Made by a program: the position numbers and the translations under genes. The notes beneath the pieces were generated by a model. It was not told the DNA's origin. It saw only the letters and a list, made by a program, of their open reading frames with translations, and did not search any database. A stretch of 64,000 nt of DNA from a virus. Below, one piece after another: positions 15,811-23,718 of this stretch (positions are counted from its first letter, which is position 1; each line of letters opens with the position of its first letter). The DNA lies in IMG/VR virus record IMGVR_UViG_3300032356_000182, positions 1-64,000 of that record. The stretch is one strand, 5' to 3'.

Positions 15811-15840
15811 ATTAGATAAAAGTAGATGGGAGAAATAGCA

Positions 15841-16281
15841 ATGATAATCAGAACAGAGGGAAGTTTTTGTGCCGGACACGTGCTTTCTAAACATCCTGGT
15901 TTGTGCGCGAATGCACACGGACATAACTATCGAGTTGTTGTTGAGGTTGAATTTTCTGATTTTTCGCCTGAAGTCAGCATGTATCCAGTTGATTTTGGAC
16001 ATCTTAAACGATTTGTGATTGAGCCTGTGATGGAGATTTTCGATCATTCCTTTCTTTTTGGACCAGAATCACCTATCGAACTCTCTCGGGTTATGCGTGA
16101 TCTTGAATATAAGATAAATGTGTTGCCCTATGAGCCAACTGCAGAGGCTCTGGCTATATTGATTGCAAATTATATCAAAACAGCTATGGGTCAGCATCAT
16201 GAGTACGCCTCGGCTTCTGAGCTCACGGTGCAAGTTTGGGAAACTGAAAAATCAAGTGCGCACATTACGGTAAAGTTGTAG
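15841..16281 (+). CDS. queD: 6-carboxy-tetrahydropterin synthase QueD
   Basis: A 146-residue member of the 6-pyruvoyl-tetrahydropterin synthase family. It has the zinc ligands of the family (FCAGHVLS and AHGHNY), the catalytic Cys before them (GLCANAHGH), FDHSFLF, and the C-terminal VQVWETEKSSAH. QueD turns dihydroneopterin triphosphate into carboxytetrahydropterin in preQ0 synthesis. ATG 15841 is preferred because GGGAG is 8 nt before it. It starts the queuosine-type block. Confidence 0.92.
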   Translation: MIIRTEGSFCAGHVLSKHPGLCANAHGHNYRVVVEVEFSDFSPEVSMYPVDFGHLKRFVIEPVMEIFDHSFLFGPESPIELSRVMRDLEYKINVLPYEPTAEALAILIANYIKTAMGQHHEYASASELTVQVWETEKSSAHITVKL

Positions 16282-16304
16282 ATTTGCAAAGAGGGGATTA
16301 AATC

Positions 16305-16985
16305 ATGCTGAAAGTTTCTGAAATCTTCGGGCCAAGCATTCAAGGGGAAGGAGTGCTTGTAGGAACTCCTTCTATTTTTCTCAGGCTTGCTGGGTGTTCG
16401 TTGCGATGTCAGTGGTGCGATACAAAATATGCTTTTGGTGAAGGCAAGCCTATGCCTAACGAGGATATCGTGGATGAGATTTTTTCTAGATGTCCTAGAG
16501 GAATCTCTATTGTAGATATTGTTATAACGGGAGGTGAGCCCTTAGAGCAATCGGAAGAGCTGCATGAATTTTTAGCTTATCTGTTTTCGGTTCGTCGTTT
16601 TTCAGTTACAGTAGAAACTAATGGATACCATCCGCCGATAGAGAAGTTCAGGTCGAAACTTTTTTGGAGTGTTTCTCCCAAATTGCCTAGCAGCGGAGCT
16701 TATCGGCCGATAGCCGAGCTGCCATTCTTTAGATATAGAGGTATGGGAAATTCTCAATGGAAGTTTGTTGTTGCTGATTTTCAGGATTTGCGGATTTTGC
16801 GAGAGTTTTTTGATTTTGGCTGGAGGCTGCCGAATGTTGTTATTCAACCTTGCAGCGCAGAGGGCTCTCTCTCTTATTCGGAATTGATAGCTGCTGTTAG
16901 AGATGTTCTTTGGCGTGCTGGGTATAGCGCTAGGGTTATTCCTCAAGCGCACGTAATAGCGTGGGGGCAGCAGAGAGGAGTTTAA
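16305..16985 (+). CDS. queE: 7-carboxy-7-deazaguanine synthase QueE
   Basis: A 226-residue radical SAM enzyme: FGPSIQGEGVLVGTPSIFLRLAGCSLRCQWCDTKYA contains the CxxxCxxC [4Fe-4S] triad (given here only as the cysteines of CSLRCQWC), followed by VITGGEPLEQ and VETNG. It converts carboxytetrahydropterin to 7-carboxy-7-deazaguanine. Length and motifs are canonical. Ribosome site GAGGGG. The gene is 4 nt before folE. Confidence 0.92.
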   Translation: MLKVSEIFGPSIQGEGVLVGTPSIFLRLAGCSLRCQWCDTKYAFGEGKPMPNEDIVDEIFSRCPRGISIVDIVITGGEPLEQSEELHEFLAYLFSVRRFSVTVETNGYHPPIEKFRSKLFWSVSPKLPSSGAYRPIAELPFFRYRGMGNSQWKFVVADFQDLRILREFFDFGWRLPNVVIQPCSAEGSLSYSELIAAVRDVLWRAGYSARVIPQAHVIAWGQQRGV

Positions 16986-16989
16986 GTTA

Positions 16990-17535
16990 ATGCCTGATCT
17001 TGTGAAAATCGCTAGGGCGACGAGAGAGATTCTTGAGGCGATTGGCGCAGATTTAGAAGACGAAAACCTAATCGACACTCCGGGACGGGTGGCTAGATTT
17101 TGGGAGGAATTTATCAAATATGACTGCGGCAATGTGGATGCTCATTTTGAATCTGTGCAGGTTGATCAGCTTGTAGTTGTGAAAGGGATTGAATTCTATT
17201 CTCTTTGTTCACATCATCTGTTGCCGTTTATTGGGAAAGCTTCAGTTGGCTATTTGACGGGAACGAGAGTTATCGGATTGAGTAAAATTCCTCGGATTGT
17301 TCAGAAGCACGCACACAAGCTGCAGCTTCAGGAGAGAATGGCTAATGATATTGCGAGGGAGCTGGAGATCTTGCTAGGGGACTCTAGCGGTGTAGCTGTT
17401 GTTTTGGAAGCTGAGCACCTGTGCATGAAGATGAGGGGGATTCGCTCTTCTGGCTCGATGATAACTAGCGTAGTTACTGGAGACTTCCGCGAGAAATCAA
17501 ATCTCAGGATGGAGTTTATGAATTTGATAAAATAG
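16990..17535 (+). CDS. folE: GTP cyclohydrolase I
   Basis: A 181-residue FolE with the landmark blocks DTPGRVARFWEE, SLCSHHLLPFIGKASVGYL (zinc ligands Cys, His), IGLSKIPRIV, LQERMANDIA, AEHLCMKMRGI. It makes dihydroneopterin triphosphate from GTP, the first step toward preQ0. Having its own copy lets the phage raise flux into 7-deazaguanine beyond the host folate route. Confidence 0.93.
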   Translation: MPDLVKIARATREILEAIGADLEDENLIDTPGRVARFWEEFIKYDCGNVDAHFESVQVDQLVVVKGIEFYSLCSHHLLPFIGKASVGYLTGTRVIGLSKIPRIVQKHAHKLQLQERMANDIARELEILLGDSSGVAVVLEAEHLCMKMRGIRSSGSMITSVVTGDFREKSNLRMEFMNLIK

Positions 17536-17549
17536 CAAGAAACTGATAC

Positions 17550-17578
17550 TTGACAAATTTCCTGAGTTGTATTATAAT
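17550..17578 (+). promoter_or_regulatory. Promoter P3 (conserved class)
   Basis: TTGACA 17550-17555, 17-bp spacer ending TTGTAT, TATAAT 17573-17578, then TGTATAATAG. It is the third member of the class seen at 616, 2793 and 33117 and again drives a hairpin-rich gene. It may also feed the downstream modification genes. Confidence 0.85.
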
Positions 17579-17609
17579 ATGTGTATAATAGCACATCAGG
17601 AGGGCAGAG

Positions 17610-17834
17610 ATGAAGGCTAGAAGGAAAACTAGAGAAATAAATCGCCCTACGGAAGATAGGGCGATAAGGAACATCATGCGAGAAGCCCAGCGGAGGGGCT
17701 TCTCGCATAGGGATGGGGATTATCTCCGCTTTTTGGCTACCAAAAAAAGAGGCTTGGTTATTCCAAGCCGGGATGCCAAGGTGGTTACATGGGAGGACAC
17801 TCTAGTTTTCTTGAGTGCGGTTGAGGCGCTGTAG
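17610..17834 (+). CDS. Small basic hypothetical protein, hairpin-rich coding sequence
   Basis: A 74-residue basic protein behind ATCAGGAGGG. In 225 nt it holds three perfect stems: 9 bp at 17641-17649/17657-17665, 13 bp at 17676-17688/17696-17708 and 7 bp at 17751-17757/17763-17769. No protein motif is recognised. It is the first gene after P3 and precedes the HAD gene by 9 nt. Confidence 0.65.
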   Translation: MKARRKTREINRPTEDRAIRNIMREAQRRGFSHRDGDYLRFLATKKRGLVIPSRDAKVVTWEDTLVFLSAVEAL

Positions 17835-17843
17835 GGATAGACG

Positions 17844-18167
17844 ATGGATTTGGTGTTAGATTTGGATGGCGTCCTTTGTGAAGAAACAGGACGGCATGAT
17901 GACTATGTGGATAGGAAGCCGCTATCTGATCAGATAGCGGCTTTGAAGAGAATTCGACATCATTTTCGCCACGTTATTCTTTTCACAGCGCGATATCCTG
18001 AGGATTTTTGGATTACTGTGGGTTGGTTGGAGAAGCATGGCCTAGTTGATCTCATTACTTGTGTTCAGATGGGAAAGCCTCAGGCTTTTGCTTATGTGGA
18101 TGATAAGTCTAAAATTTCCGTATGTGACTTAGAGGAGGTTTTGAATGCCAAAAATAATCAAAGCTGA
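17844..18167 (+). CDS. Small HAD-superfamily phosphatase-like protein
   Basis: A 107-residue protein with HAD motif I near the N-terminus (VLDLDGVLCEE, DxDG), motif II LFTARYPEDF and a late acidic pair YVDDKS as motif IV. It is a minimal HAD of the type seen with sugar or nucleotide phosphates. It lies between 7-deazaguanine genes and overlaps the radical SAM gene by 23 nt, so it may act on an intermediate of the modification. A 28-nt perfect palindrome (17916-17943) lies inside. Confidence 0.7.
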   Translation: MDLVLDLDGVLCEETGRHDDYVDRKPLSDQIAALKRIRHHFRHVILFTARYPEDFWITVGWLEKHGLVDLITCVQMGKPQAFAYVDDKSKISVCDLEEVLNAKNNQS

Positions 18168-19134
18168 GGTTTTGATTACTCGGAGATGCAATTTGAGTTG
18201 TTCATATTGCAATATGCCTGCTCGGGTTCCTGAGCTTCCTCCTGAGCAGTGGATCAAGATTTTTGATAAGCTTACCTCTTTCTTAGGTTGTCCTTTCTAT
18301 GCCATTTACGGCGCTGAACCTCTCATGTATTCTGGCATATTTCATGTTCTGCGCTATCTAAATTCCCAAAAGCACCGAATGGCTTATACGATTATTACTA
18401 ATGCAACGCTTCTTGATAGATTAGCGTTAAACTTGATTGAGGAAAATTTACAATCCATAACGGTTTCCTTAGATTCTTTAGAAGATTTAGGGTTAGATAA
18501 ATCTGAAGACGTGAAGGGGGCATTTGCTAAGAAAGCGCTTTCTTGGGCGCTAGAGAATAGAATTCCTGATATTCAAGCTACGGCGACTGTGCACAGGAAG
18601 AATATTCGTGAAATTCCCGAACTTGTGAGAAGGTTGACAGAAAGAGGGATTTGGTTTAGTTTTGATTTCATTCATAATAACAAGGGAGATGCTGCGAAAG
18701 AATTGTCAAAGGTTGGTAAACCTGATGCAGCATTTGATTTTGACGAAGAGAAAGATGTTGAGGTAGTTCAAGATTTTCTTCGAGATATGCTAGAATTGAA
18801 AAAATCAGGAGCAAAGATCTATCAGCCAGAGGCCTGGTTCGAGTTTCTTTTGACGGATCCTGTTAAATATGTTATACGCCGAGAATGGTTTTGTTGGGAG
18901 CCCTCTTGGGTCACGATTGATGCAGATGGGCAGGTGCTTATTTGTGATGATTACCTGAAACCTTCTGGCATTTCTGCGATTGAATTGCCTGAAAGATGGG
19001 ACGAGTTTGCAGCTTTTAAGGCTGCAGAGGTTCCGAAGTGCCGGGGATGTATATGGTGTACTCATTGGTTATCTGATTTTCAGTTGAAAGACGAGAGGGG
19101 AATTGCAGAGATATCTCATGGGAGGCTTGGATGA
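18145..19134 (+). CDS. Radical SAM/SPASM-like enzyme
   Basis: A 329-residue radical SAM protein with the CxxxCxxC triad in RRCNLSCSYCN, then YAIYGAEPLMY (GGEP-like strand), SITVSLDS and a C-terminal Cys cluster (WFCWEPSW, LICDDY, CRGCIWCTHW) like the SPASM auxiliary Fe-S region. Such enzymes often modify peptides or make C-C/C-S links. Here it is embedded in the preQ0/DpdA cluster and coupled by ATGA to a queuosine-mannosyltransferase-like gene, so an unusual modification of the inserted base is plausible. The substrate is unknown. Confidence 0.8.
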   Translation: MPKIIKAEVLITRRCNLSCSYCNMPARVPELPPEQWIKIFDKLTSFLGCPFYAIYGAEPLMYSGIFHVLRYLNSQKHRMAYTIITNATLLDRLALNLIEENLQSITVSLDSLEDLGLDKSEDVKGAFAKKALSWALENRIPDIQATATVHRKNIREIPELVRRLTERGIWFSFDFIHNNKGDAAKELSKVGKPDAAFDFDEEKDVEVVQDFLRDMLELKKSGAKIYQPEAWFEFLLTDPVKYVIRREWFCWEPSWVTIDADGQVLICDDYLKPSGISAIELPERWDEFAAFKAAEVPKCRGCIWCTHWLSDFQLKDERGIAEISHGRLG

Positions 19135-20384
19135 TAGAAGTTGCAAAAACGTACTACAGTACGATGGCTCATCATCTTTCTTCTCAACATTTCAGCCTTG
19201 ATTTGAAAAAGTATGGAATTGTAGCAAAGCTTATTCCGGTAGGAAGGCCATCTTATCCCAGTATAGTAGATTTTTACTCTAGGGAAGACTTTGATATTTT
19301 GTTTTTGGAAGACAGAGATTCGGCTTCTGATCTCTTAAGACTCTATTACCCGATTTTTGGAGTTGTTCCGATTATTTTCTTTCAGCATACTAGTCATTCG
19401 TGCATTCCTCGGCAGCATAAGGGAATCTCAGGTGATCTGTTTCGTATGTCGGAATTTGCTAATTTTGTAGCAGCTGCAGAAGTTTGGCTTGGTTCCAAAA
19501 GTCATAGAGACATAATCTTGAATTCAGCGGGTCATCTCTTTACTGAGGATTTTCTTAGGATGATTGAAAGAAAAATCAGGATAATTGCTCTCGGACTTGA
19601 TATGGATGAAATTTGTCCACCACAAGTTGTTGATCCTATTCGGGTGATTTTCCCTTATCGGATGAATGCTGATAAGGGATTGCCTGAGTTTTTGCGTTAT
19701 GCTGTTTTACTTCAGGCAAAAGATCCTACTGCCGAGTTTTTTGTGAGGAATGATTCGAAGAGGTTTTGCGAAGAGTTCCGACGTGCGATCAGAAACGTGA
19801 CGTTCTTTTCTCCGCTGCCTAGGGAAGAATTTTTCAATCTCGCTCGCAGGTGCAATGTTATATTCTCGGCAGCGAATCTAGAGACGTTTGGTTTGGCGGT
19901 TTTAGAATGTGTTGCATGTGGCGCATATCCTATACTACCTGATAGGCTTTCATACTCGGAAATATTTGCTAGTCATCCTGAGATTTTGTATAAAGATATT
20001 GATGAGGCAGTTGAGATGACCCTAGCAGCAAGAGGAAAAATTTTTGATAATAGCTTTGTTTCTAAATATCTTTGGAAAAATCTGGCCGGATATTGGCAAT
20101 CAGCATTGGAGGATGCTTATTATGAGTTTTATTCTCCATTTTCTAAATCTATGACAGCTGCGACTGAGAAATTGCTGAAGCTTTCTCAGAAGCTTGGCTG
20201 GGATAAGAAAGCTTTGAAAAGAGAGATGGGCTGGGTTTCAGATAAAGGTTGGGGAATATACAGATATAAGCTACGTTGCGCAGGAATTGATTCCTTTCCA
20301 GCTCCTGTGTGCTGTGATTCCTCTCTTCGAGATACAAAAGCTTCTAGAGCTAGGTCGGGCTCGAGAGAGATATCGCTATTCTAG
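19131..20384 (+). CDS. GT-B glycosyltransferase resembling tRNA-queuosine mannosyltransferase
   Basis: A 417-residue GT-B protein. The N-terminal domain has IIFFQHTSHSC, the linker region VIFPYRMNADKGLPEFL, and the C-terminal nucleotide-sugar part VIFSAANLETFGLAVLECV followed by CGAYPILPDRLSYSEIF. From memory, these last blocks match the GTDC1/QTMAN family (tRNA-queuosine mannosyltransferase: ...DKxPExF, ...xFGxxxLExxxxGxYPxxPxxLxYxEIF). The location inside a 7-deazaguanine cluster supports a role in glycosylating a deazaguanine. It shares ATGA with the radical SAM gene and is followed by queC. The acceptor and donor sugars are inferred, not shown. Confidence 0.75.
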   Translation: MIEVAKTYYSTMAHHLSSQHFSLDLKKYGIVAKLIPVGRPSYPSIVDFYSREDFDILFLEDRDSASDLLRLYYPIFGVVPIIFFQHTSHSCIPRQHKGISGDLFRMSEFANFVAAAEVWLGSKSHRDIILNSAGHLFTEDFLRMIERKIRIIALGLDMDEICPPQVVDPIRVIFPYRMNADKGLPEFLRYAVLLQAKDPTAEFFVRNDSKRFCEEFRRAIRNVTFFSPLPREEFFNLARRCNVIFSAANLETFGLAVLECVACGAYPILPDRLSYSEIFASHPEILYKDIDEAVEMTLAARGKIFDNSFVSKYLWKNLAGYWQSALEDAYYEFYSPFSKSMTAATEKLLKLSQKLGWDKKALKREMGWVSDKGWGIYRYKLRCAGIDSFPAPVCCDSSLRDTKASRARSGSREISLF

Positions 20385-20400
20385 AGGAGGACGTTTGATT

Positions 20401-21069
20401 ATGAGTAATGAAGTTGTTCTATATTCTGGCGGTATGGACAGTTTGATAGCATGGTATTACCTGGGAAAACCTCAAACTCTCTATGTTGATCTCGGACACA
20501 TATATGCAAAGAAAGAGATGTCTTGCATTGAAAAATTACCTCCTAAGCCAAAGATTTATACGGATCTTTATGGCCACTACTTTGAGCTTCCAAACGCTCA
20601 GATTCCTGGAAGGAATTTTCTATTGAGTATGTTTGCAGCAGGAGCGGGATATGATAAGATTTGGATGATTTCTCAAAAAGGTGAGCAGACGGTTCCAGAT
20701 AAGACTCGTCAGTTTTATGAAGACGCTTCGAGAATGATTTCAGCTTTTTTCAAGAGGCCGATTGTTGTTGATACTCCTTTCTGGCACATGTACAAGCATG
20801 ACATGGTAAAGTGGTATTTGGAGAAAGGACTTCCAGTTGAAGACTTGAAAATCTCTATTAGCTGCTACTCAGCTGAAGAAGGTCATTGCGGTCATTGTCA
20901 ATCTTGTTGGAGAAAATACTACAGTTTGGTAGCTAACGGCATAAAGTGCGCTGATTGGTTTAATTCGGATGTGGTAGCTTGGGGAATGCAGAATTATGGC
21001 AACCGGCTAGAGAATTATGATGAAGAACGACAGCGGGTTATGCGGATTGCGCTCTATGGAGAAGCTTAA
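20401..21069 (+). CDS. queC: 7-cyano-7-deazaguanine synthase QueC
   Basis: A 222-residue QueC. ATG 20401 follows AGAGGAGGACG. Landmarks: PP-loop YSGGMDSLIAWYY, GRNFLLSMFAAGAGY, and the zinc site CYSAEEGHCGHCQSCWRK. It turns 7-carboxy-7-deazaguanine into preQ0 with ATP and ammonia. No QueF or Gat-QueC fusion is visible, so preQ0 is the last soluble product predicted here. Confidence 0.92.
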   Translation: MSNEVVLYSGGMDSLIAWYYLGKPQTLYVDLGHIYAKKEMSCIEKLPPKPKIYTDLYGHYFELPNAQIPGRNFLLSMFAAGAGYDKIWMISQKGEQTVPDKTRQFYEDASRMISAFFKRPIVVDTPFWHMYKHDMVKWYLEKGLPVEDLKISISCYSAEEGHCGHCQSCWRKYYSLVANGIKCADWFNSDVVAWGMQNYGNRLENYDEERQRVMRIALYGEA

Positions 21070-21142
21070 TACGTTTTAAGCGGTGGGCTTCGTTTTTAGT
21101 CTCGGATTCTTCTAGATATTTAATATTAAGAGAGGGGATTGA

Positions 21143-22018
21143 ATGATTCTTTATCTATCTGGCTTGCACGGCATGAAGAGGCATTTTGATTATGTGCTAA
21201 GCTTTAAGGATGATAGACTTGGGGTTCTGGTAAGCTATGCTGAATGTCCTTCCTCAAAGAAATCTTCGAAGAGGCCAAAGAAGAATGCGGTTGAACTAAT
21301 GTGTGAGGCCGGCTTCACTAATATTATGTTGGATTCTGGAGCGTTCTCGGTTGAAACTCGAGGGTTAGTGCTTGATATTGATTCTTATGCTGATTTTGTT
21401 AAAGATGTTCGCTCGATGGTTCGTGTTGCTTGTTCCTTAGACGTGAGAGGGGATCATGAATCTTCGGTAAAGAACTGGAATTACCTGAGGGATGTACGAG
21501 GAGTGGATGTCATGCCTTGCTATCACTTAGGAGAGCCTCTGGAGGTGTTAGATTACTATTGCAAATCTACAGATTATGTGGCACTAGGAGGTATAGCCGG
21601 AAAATCTTTCAACTGGAAAACGGTCGTTCCAACTATGGAAAAAGTGTTTAGCCGACAGCCAGGTGTTCGATATCATATCTTCGGTGTGAACAGTCCGGCA
21701 ACCTGTATGAAATTCCCATTCTATTCGTCTGATTCTACTACTTGGCTAATCGGAGCAAGACTTGGCAGAGTTATAGATCCGAATGGTGCCGCTTGGCAGA
21801 TTAGTCCAAACTCAGCTTCTGCTCTGGATTATTCAACTTTAGATGCTTCAGGAATGCTAGCTTGGCTAGAAAAGCAGGGAATTACATTTCCTTTGCCTGA
21901 GGATTTCAGTTTTTACAGATTAAACGAAATAAATATCAGATCTCTATACGAATTGCTTGTTTTGAAGCACGGTGAAAAGAAATTTCATACTTTGATTACT
22001 AATCAGGGATTATGGTGA
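21143..22018 (+). CDS. dpdA: DpdA-like 7-deazaguanine DNA transglycosylase
   Basis: A 291-residue member of the TGT-like barrel family. Features: MLDSGAFSVETRG near the start, CSLDVRGDHESS, MPCYHLGEPLEVLDYYC, YVALGGIAGKSF, and HIFGVNSPATCMKFPFYSSDSTTW, where the last strand and the Asp/Ser pairs match phage DpdA as I recall it. DpdA exchanges guanine in DNA for a 7-deazaguanine such as preQ0. All preQ0 enzymes lie just upstream. Its ribosome site is AGAGGGG. It overlaps the polymerase gene. Confidence 0.82.
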   Translation: MILYLSGLHGMKRHFDYVLSFKDDRLGVLVSYAECPSSKKSSKRPKKNAVELMCEAGFTNIMLDSGAFSVETRGLVLDIDSYADFVKDVRSMVRVACSLDVRGDHESSVKNWNYLRDVRGVDVMPCYHLGEPLEVLDYYCKSTDYVALGGIAGKSFNWKTVVPTMEKVFSRQPGVRYHIFGVNSPATCMKFPFYSSDSTTWLIGARLGRVIDPNGAAWQISPNSASALDYSTLDASGMLAWLEKQGITFPLPEDFSFYRLNEINIRSLYELLVLKHGEKKFHTLITNQGLW

Positions 22019-23715
22019 TGGAATATATAGCGATTGACATTGAGACAAAGAAAAACGGCGCTGAGCCAGATCCCTATCTAGATCCTCTGTTGATTTTATC
22101 TTTTGTAGCGTCTGATGGCCGAGAGGGAGTTTTTCTCCGGAATGAAGTGCCTCAGTGGATCTTAGAAGTCTTGGAAGATCCTTCGGTTCTCAAGTTGATT
22201 CATCATGCTTCCTTTGAGGCGATGTTCTTAAAGCATAATTTTGGCAAAGCTTTGAAAAATGTTTGGGACACTTTGGCAGTAGAGCGGGCCTTAACTGCTG
22301 GGACGTCAGTCTCCTGTGATCTGGCTAGCGTTGCAGATAGAAGGTTAGGAATCAGGCTTGATAAAAGTGTTAGAGCTGAATTTGGAAATGGGCTTATTTC
22401 TGACAGAGGGAAAGAATATTGTCTACAGGATTCCAGAGTTCTTCCTGAAATCTATAAGCAACAGAAGGAGATAGCGAAAAAGAATGGCCAACTTTATGTG
22501 GCAGAGCTTGAAAGTTTAATGGCTGTAGTTGCTGGTTATATGCAGCTATCAGGAATAGATTTTGATGTGGATCTTTGGCATAAGTATGTGCCGATGATGG
22601 AGGAGAAACGGGCTGCGGCTGAGCGTCTTGTTTGGGATTATTTGGGAGTGGCTTATTCTGAGGATATCTTTGGAGGGGTATCTGGAGGAGTTCCGCTATC
22701 TTGTACAGATAGAGTTCTAAATGCTTTAAGACAGAAGGGCATAGATCTATCAGATTATCAAAGCTCGACTTTGGAGACATATTTGTATTCGGATGTTCCT
22801 GAGGAGAAGAAGAGAATCGTATCTGGATTGTTAGAATTCAAGAGATGGGATAAGGCCGTAGGCTGGGATTATCCTAAGTTTATCCACCCTGTAACTGGTA
22901 GGATTCACGCGAAATTCAATCCCCAAGGCGCAGATACTTTAAGATTTTCTTGTAGTGATCCTAACCTTCAGCAGGTAACTCGGCCCTTCGGAGGGGTAAA
23001 CTTTAGGAATTTATTTATAGCTGGTCCTGGCCATCGCTTTGTTGGCGCGGATTATTCTCAAATAGAGCTGAGGATTTTAGCTAATGAATCTGAAGAGCCT
23101 TCCCTGCTAAGGGCCTTTCTAGAAGGCGAAGATCTGCATGCTCTGGCTGCTGAAGCAATCTTGGGGCGGCCCATCAGGGATAAATCAGAGAGAAATCTTG
23201 GGAAAGTTTATAATTTTGGAGTTAGGGCTTATGGAGGTGGGCCAGATGCACTGATAGGTTCTGCACTTGAATACGGCATAGTGATGTCCCAAAAAGATGC
23301 TAAGACCTATATCGCTAGAATGAAAAAAGCAGATAAACAGGTTGAAGCTTGGGCTAATCGGATGTATGAGAAGATGACGAATGATGGTTACATTCAAACA
23401 CCGATGGGACATCGGCGGTATATCTCTGGAGGAAAAGCTAGACCAACTGTAGCTAGAAATACTCCGATTCAGATGTTTGCTGCGGGTATTGCGAAAGAAG
23501 CGATTAAGAATCTAGTTGAGAATATAGACAAGGCTAAGGTGGCAGCAGATTTGGTTCTGGTCGTTCATGATGAAATCGTTCTCAGGTGCCAAGAGTCTGA
23601 AGCGGAGAAGCTCAGATGTATTTTAGAGGAGTCGATGGTTCAGGCCGGAAATTCTTGGTTGAAAAAAGTTCCATGTTTAGTTGATTCTTATATTTCAGAA
23701 AGGTGGGAAAAGTGA
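22018..23715 (+). CDS. DNA polymerase I family (family A), with 3'-5' exonuclease
   Basis: About 565 residues, from ATG 22018 (TGATG coupling with dpdA; ATG 22012 is an alternative). N-terminal DnaQ-like exonuclease: AIDIETKK (Exo I) and HHASFEAMF (Exo II). Polymerase motifs: TLRFSCSDPNLQQV, motif A VGADYSQIELRILA, motif B region RNLGKVYNFGVRAYGGG, motif C VVHDEIV. No 5'-nuclease domain. It is the likely replicative polymerase, acting with the beta clamp encoded next. Confidence 0.92.
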   Translation: MEYIAIDIETKKNGAEPDPYLDPLLILSFVASDGREGVFLRNEVPQWILEVLEDPSVLKLIHHASFEAMFLKHNFGKALKNVWDTLAVERALTAGTSVSCDLASVADRRLGIRLDKSVRAEFGNGLISDRGKEYCLQDSRVLPEIYKQQKEIAKKNGQLYVAELESLMAVVAGYMQLSGIDFDVDLWHKYVPMMEEKRAAAERLVWDYLGVAYSEDIFGGVSGGVPLSCTDRVLNALRQKGIDLSDYQSSTLETYLYSDVPEEKKRIVSGLLEFKRWDKAVGWDYPKFIHPVTGRIHAKFNPQGADTLRFSCSDPNLQQVTRPFGGVNFRNLFIAGPGHRFVGADYSQIELRILANESEEPSLLRAFLEGEDLHALAAEAILGRPIRDKSERNLGKVYNFGVRAYGGGPDALIGSALEYGIVMSQKDAKTYIARMKKADKQVEAWANRMYEKMTNDGYIQTPMGHRRYISGGKARPTVARNTPIQMFAAGIAKEAIKNLVENIDKAKVAADLVLVVHDEIVLRCQESEAEKLRCILEESMVQAGNSWLKKVPCLVDSYISERWEK

Positions 23716-23718
23716 TAT

